Assembly (NCBI GenBank): GCA_964638245.1
Contig: CAZWZG010000048.1
Span: 1 to 18,349 of the forward strand
Source: CAZWZG01 sp964638245
Lineage (GTDB): Bacteria > Pseudomonadota > Alphaproteobacteria > Rhodobacterales > Rhodobacteraceae
Direction: 5' to 3'
Length of the DNA: 18,349 bases
Shown in pieces: positions 15,221 to 18,349 of the stretch; position 1 is the stretch's first letter, and each line of letters opens with the position of its first letter. The position numbers were made by a program, and so were the translations under genes. The notes under the pieces were generated by a model that was given only the letters and a program-made list of their open reading frames with translations, did not search any database and was not told the origin of the DNA.

Positions 15221-15777
15221 CCGGCGCGCGCTTCACGCGCCTTTAGTTTCGCACAAGCCGAAAGATAGTCCATGATCGCCAGAAGCACGCCCGAGACGAT
15301 GAACGTCATGTGCAGCGTGATCAGCCAGAACAACTCACGATCCCCAAAAATCTCATCCGCTGTCGGCACACCGATCTCCATGAAGCGCTTGAGCAAATGG
15401 ATGCCCGAAATCGCGACAATCGACGCGATCAGCTTCATCTTGAGGCCCTGGAAATCGACCGTTCCCATCCAGTCCGGCTTATCCTCTTCGCCTTCCAGAT
15501 CCAGCTTGGAGACGAAATTCTCATAGCCCGAGAACAGAACGATCAACAGCAGGTTCGCCGCAAGGGTCAGGTCGATGAGGGTCAGCACGACAAGAATGGA
15601 CTTGTCCGCGCTCATCGAAAGAACCTGCGGCATGTAGTAAAGAAGCTCGCGCAAGAAGACGACCGTCAGCATGGCCAGGCAGATGACAAGGCCGAAATAC
15701 ATCGGCGCCATCAGCCAACGGGAACTGAACAGCCCGCGTTCAAAAGATTCTTCAATGGAAATGCGTTGGTCCGTCAT
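15217..15777 (-). CDS. UPF0114 (YqhA-like) membrane protein
   Basis: 186-residue inner-membrane protein of the UPF0114 family. It has four predicted membrane helices at about 22-47, 60-82, 111-133 and 149-170. The SRWLMAPMYFGL segment at the first helix is the family's hallmark, with conserved IDLTLAANLL and VDFQGLKMKLIASIVAISGIHLL later. Function is not established; the E. coli relative is YqhA. I chose the ATG at 15777 (MTDQRISIEESFERG) because upstream residues in the open frame do not resemble the family. The ribosome site (GGAT about 7 nt upstream) is weak. The 179-bp gap to the divergent regulator gene holds no promoter I could call. Confidence 0.88.
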   Translation of the reverse strand: MTDQRISIEESFERGLFSSRWLMAPMYFGLVICLAMLTVVFLRELLYYMPQVLSMSADKSILVVLTLIDLTLAANLLLIVLFSGYENFVSKLDLEGEEDKPDWMGTVDFQGLKMKLIASIVAISGIHLLKRFMEIGVPTADEIFGDRELFWLITLHMTFIVSGVLLAIMDYLSACAKLKAREARAG

Positions 15778-15956
15778 CGTCACTATCCGTAAAAATCGAG
15801 GCCCAGCGCCTCTGGAAACAGTTAACCATTCACAAAGAAGATTGACCGGAATGCGGCAACAGCGTGTCCTGAGCGGGGTTTGCGTTTTCGCCTTTGCCTT
15901 TACTGCCCGCCTGATAGTCTGCCCACAAACAACCAAGACGGGCGCGACACGCGACT

Positions 15957-17453
15957 ATGCCCCAACTCGAAATCACACCGGAGGAACGAACCGTCCGTCT
16001 GAACGGTGAGGTTTTGGTGCTTGGGGCCCGTGCTTTTGATGTTCTGCGGTTGCTGCATGAGAACAGCGGCGAAGTCGTGAGCAAACAGACACTGCTTGAA
16101 GAGGTATGGGGCGGCTTGGCGGTGGAAGAAGGGAATCTGACGGTTCAGGTATCGACTTTGCGCAAGGCGCTGGGAACGGACGCGATCCGCACCGTGCCGG
16201 GCATCGGCTACTTGCTCAGCGGTCAATCCGCATCGTCTGTGGAAGACGGTCCAGCCGTTCCAACGGTGCCTTCCGTCGCGGTTTTGCCCTTTGCAAACCT
16301 GACCGGCGACACAGCTCGCGACTATTACGTCGATGGCGTCGCAACCGATCTGATTGCAACTCTTTCGCGGATCCGCGGACTGTTCGTCATCGCGGCAACG
16401 TCGAGTTTTCGCTTTAAGGGCCAATCCGTTGACCTTCGGGACGTCGGGCGCGAGCTTGGAGTGCGGTACCTCTTGGAAGGCGCGGTTCAGCAAGCAGGTG
16501 ACGCACTGCGCGTGACAGTGCAACTGGTGGTGGCGGAAACCGGTCACACCATTTGGTCGGACCGAGTCACCGGCTCCTTGGATGACATTTTCGACGTGCA
16601 AGATGCCCTGGCAGAAAAAGTCAGCACGGCAATCGAGCCAACACTTTTGACAGCGGAAACGGCGCGCGCAATGGCCAAGCCGACCGATAGCCAAGAAGCA
16701 TATGACCTTTTCTTGCAGGCAACGTCCCTGCTCAACGGCATTCCGGATGTGCACGCCTTTGAGAACAGTGTGTCCTTGCTGGATCGCGCCCTTGAGATGG
16801 ACCCCGGCTTTGACCGAGCCAAGGCATGGAAATGCAGAGCCTTTATGATGGCGCGCGCCTCTCGCCTCATAACGTTTGAGCGGGCCATGAGCGTATTTGA
16901 CCTTGCTGAAGAAATCATTGGGCGCGATCAAGATGACCCGTATGTTCTTGTTTTTGCAGGCCTGACCCACGGCTTTCTGGCAAAAAACAAGGAACCCGGC
17001 GCACAAGCAGCGCGCCGCGCAATTTCGATGGCCCCCCATTCATGCGTCATCATGAACACGGCCGCCTGGCCGCTGACGTATGTGAGCGATTACGACGCTG
17101 CGATCGAATGCTTCGAAAAGTCGCTTCGCTTGGATCCGATCGGGCCACTGAGCTACTATGGAAGAGCGGGCTATGGTGCTGCCCTTCTGTTTTCGGGGCG
17201 CTTGGCCGAAGCGATTACGGTTCTTGAAGACTGTCGCGCGACAAGTCCCGGATTTGGCTCAGTTCTGCAGTGGTTGACGATGGCCTATTGGAAAGCGGGG
17301 CGTGTTGATGACGCGCGAGACGCTGCGGCAGCCTTGAAAGCGGTTGTTCCTGACATCGGGCTGGCCATGACGATCGAGGGAACGCCGCACAAGCAACCCG
17401 AGCAGCTTGACCTACTTGAAGCCGTATTTCGTGGTGTTGGGCTGCCGGACTAG
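15957..17453 (+). CDS. winged-helix regulator with TolB/FlgO-like domain and TPRs
   Basis: 498-residue regulator. Residues 1-90 form an OmpR/CadC-type winged helix (GARAFDVLRLL, then TVQVSTLRKALG, then VPGIGYLL). Residues about 105-230 match the TolB N-terminal/FlgO-like domain often attached to CadC-type regulators or adenylate cyclases (PSVAVLPFANLTGD, then GVRYLLEGAVQ). The remainder is helical, TPR-like (KSLRLDPIGPLSYYGRAGYG near 390-409). Unlike E. coli CadC, I see no membrane helix between the winged helix and the sensor part, so it is probably cytoplasmic. Start ATG at 15957 gives a proper first strand (PQLEITPEERTVRLNGE); the ribosome site is poor. It is divergent from the UPF0114 gene. 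The signal and targets are unknown. Confidence 0.87.
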   Translation: MPQLEITPEERTVRLNGEVLVLGARAFDVLRLLHENSGEVVSKQTLLEEVWGGLAVEEGNLTVQVSTLRKALGTDAIRTVPGIGYLLSGQSASSVEDGPAVPTVPSVAVLPFANLTGDTARDYYVDGVATDLIATLSRIRGLFVIAATSSFRFKGQSVDLRDVGRELGVRYLLEGAVQQAGDALRVTVQLVVAETGHTIWSDRVTGSLDDIFDVQDALAEKVSTAIEPTLLTAETARAMAKPTDSQEAYDLFLQATSLLNGIPDVHAFENSVSLLDRALEMDPGFDRAKAWKCRAFMMARASRLITFERAMSVFDLAEEIIGRDQDDPYVLVFAGLTHGFLAKNKEPGAQAARRAISMAPHSCVIMNTAAWPLTYVSDYDAAIECFEKSLRLDPIGPLSYYGRAGYGAALLFSGRLAEAITVLEDCRATSPGFGSVLQWLTMAYWKAGRVDDARDAAAALKAVVPDIGLAMTIEGTPHKQPEQLDLLEAVFRGVGLPD

Positions 17454-17608
17454 CGCCGCCTTCCGAACGCTTCACGCAAAGCACAGAAGAAGCCCAGACG
17501 CGGGCCGGCGCGCGTGGCCTGCCAAATCCGGGATGCATCGGTTTGTCGGCGAGCAGCTATCATCCGGCCTCGGGCGTTCATGTCGGGAAACTGGTGTGGA
17601 GCGTACAT
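17450..17608 (-). CDS. possible small basic protein, 52 residues
   Basis: A 52-codon frame starting MYAPHQFPDMNARGRMIAAR and ending REAFGRRR, Arg-rich and without a membrane helix. The ATG has GAAAGGA about 8 nt upstream, a good ribosome site. The frame runs in the rpsD direction, in the 306-bp gap after that gene, and its stop overlaps the stop of the convergent regulator gene by 4 nt. I do not recognise the family. A longer open frame from 17749 would run through the rpsD terminator and is not credible. The stretch 17609-17711 upstream holds three TTAA boxes but no clear promoter. Confidence 0.5.
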   Translation of the reverse strand: MYAPHQFPDMNARGRMIAARRQTDASRIWQATRAGPRLGFFCALREAFGRRR

Positions 17609-17711
17609 GGACTGGGTCCTTTCGGTAAACGTTTCGATGACACCACCATCGCCGCCACCACCCCAAACGTCCTTAAGCCGAGTCTTAAACCGCCTTAAAC
17701 GTTCCAAAACG

Positions 17712-17736
17712 AAAAAGGGCCGCCCGAAGGCGACCC
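17712..17736 (-). terminator. Rho-independent terminator of rpsD
   Basis: On the minus strand, GGGTCGCC-TTCG-GGCGGCCC (17736-17717) forms an 8-bp stem, with one G-U pair, closed by a UUCG tetraloop, followed at once by TTTTTCGTTTT. It lies 23 nt after the rpsD stop. This is an unusually clean terminator. Confidence 0.93.
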
Positions 17737-17759
17737 CTAAACCGTGCACAGAGATGAAC

Positions 17760-18349
17760 TTAGTTCTGTGCGTAGTATTCGATGACGAGGTTTGGTTCCA
17801 TTTGAACCGGGTACGGCACGTCGCCCAGACCCGGCGTGCGGGTGAACGTTGCCATCATCTTGGAATGGTCAGCTTCAATGTAATCAGGAACGTCGCGCTC
17901 TGCCAGTTGCGTAGCTTCAAGCAGAACGGCAAGCTGCTTTGAGCGGTCACGGACCTCGATCACGTCGCCTTCCTTGACGCGGTAGGACGGGATGTTGACC
18001 TTCTTGCCATTCACTTTGACGTGGCCGTGGTTCACGAACTGGCGCGCGGCAAAGATCGTTGGGACAAACTTGGCGCGATAAACAACCGCATCCAAACGGC
18101 GCTCGAGCAGACCGATCAAGTTTTCACCGGTGTCGCCTTTGACACGCTCCGCTTCGGCATAGATGCGGCGGAATTGCTTTTCCGTCAGATCGCCGTAATA
18201 GCCTTTCAGCTTCTGCTTGGCGCGCAGCTGAATGCCAAAGTCGGACAATTTGCCCTTGCGGCGCTGACCGTGCTGGCCGGGGCCGTATTCGCGGCGGTTG
18301 ACAGGGGATTTCGGACGACCCCAGATGTTTTCGCCCATCCGGCGGTCAC
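17760..18349 (-). CDS. rpsD: 30S ribosomal protein S4, missing the N-terminus
   Basis: Primary 16S rRNA-binding protein of the small subunit, which starts assembly of the 30S body. The frame is open to the right window edge: three further residues (DRR) precede MGENIWGRP, matching the usual ...KIDRRMGENIWGRP start of alphaproteobacterial S4, so about 10-12 residues lie outside. The S4 RNA-binding domain runs through RRLDAVVYRAKFVPTIFAAR, VNHGHVKVNGKKVNIPSYRV and KEGDVIEV. The C-terminus is MEPNLVIEYYAQN. The internal ATG at 18338 is not the real start. A strong terminator follows. S4 represses its own operon in some bacteria; nothing here shows that directly. Confidence 0.98.
   Translation of the reverse strand, partial: DRRMGENIWGRPKSPVNRREYGPGQHGQRRKGKLSDFGIQLRAKQKLKGYYGDLTEKQFRRIYAEAERVKGDTGENLIGLLERRLDAVVYRAKFVPTIFAARQFVNHGHVKVNGKKVNIPSYRVKEGDVIEVRDRSKQLAVLLEATQLAERDVPDYIEADHSKMMATFTRTPGLGDVPYPVQMEPNLVIEYYAQN

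Noticed and set aside
15900..17039. 379-codon minus-strand frame opposite the winged-helix regulator
   Set aside because: Low-complexity, cysteine- and histidine-scattered product without domains; the plus-strand frame encodes clear domains throughout.

Overview
The window looks like a piece of chromosome from an alphaproteobacterium of the Rhodobacterales (Roseobacter group). The grounds are the high-GC coding sequence, the gene types (RpsD, AtpA/AtpH, HisC-TyrA, DUF2125, UPF0114), and an intergenic palindrome ending in an AAATATCCCGGGG-like sequence of a kind I recall from this order. I see no tRNA, rRNA, CRISPR array, insertion sequence or phage gene. Nearly all the DNA is coding and most genes are housekeeping types. 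Both ends cut a gene: atpA on the left and rpsD on the right.

Left part (1-5507): the start of the atp operon (atpH, then atpA) on the minus strand; a methyltransferase-like gene on the minus strand, divergent from gloB (glyoxalase II) on the plus strand; then clpA, the unfoldase of the ClpAP protease, on the plus strand. A palindrome of about 113 bp separates clpA from the next, convergent, gene.

Middle (5673-10768): a two-gene minus-strand unit behind its own plausible promoter encodes a MotA/TolQ/ExbB-type channel protein and a MotB/OmpA-type partner. The partner carries about 575 residues of Ala/Glu-rich coiled coil between its membrane helix and its peptidoglycan-binding domain. This pair is the least explained part of the window and the best candidate for an uncharacterised machine. 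Upstream of it are chaC (glutathione breakdown) and, divergent, a DUF2125 envelope protein.

Right-middle (10815-13377): hisC, tyrA and an extensin-like protein form a minus-strand cluster. hisC and tyrA overlap by 4 nt (ATGA). The extensin-like gene has no ordinary start codon outside tyrA. Divergent from hisC is a plus-strand run of methyltransferase, a small ABM-type monooxygenase and an AraC-type regulator.

Right end (15217-18349): a UPF0114 membrane protein (minus) faces away from a large soluble regulator with a winged helix, a TolB/FlgO-like domain and TPRs (plus). A possible 52-residue protein follows. rpsD ends at a very clear Rho-independent terminator with a UUCG loop. Convergent pairs at 15217-15220 and 17450-17453 overlap by their stop codons.
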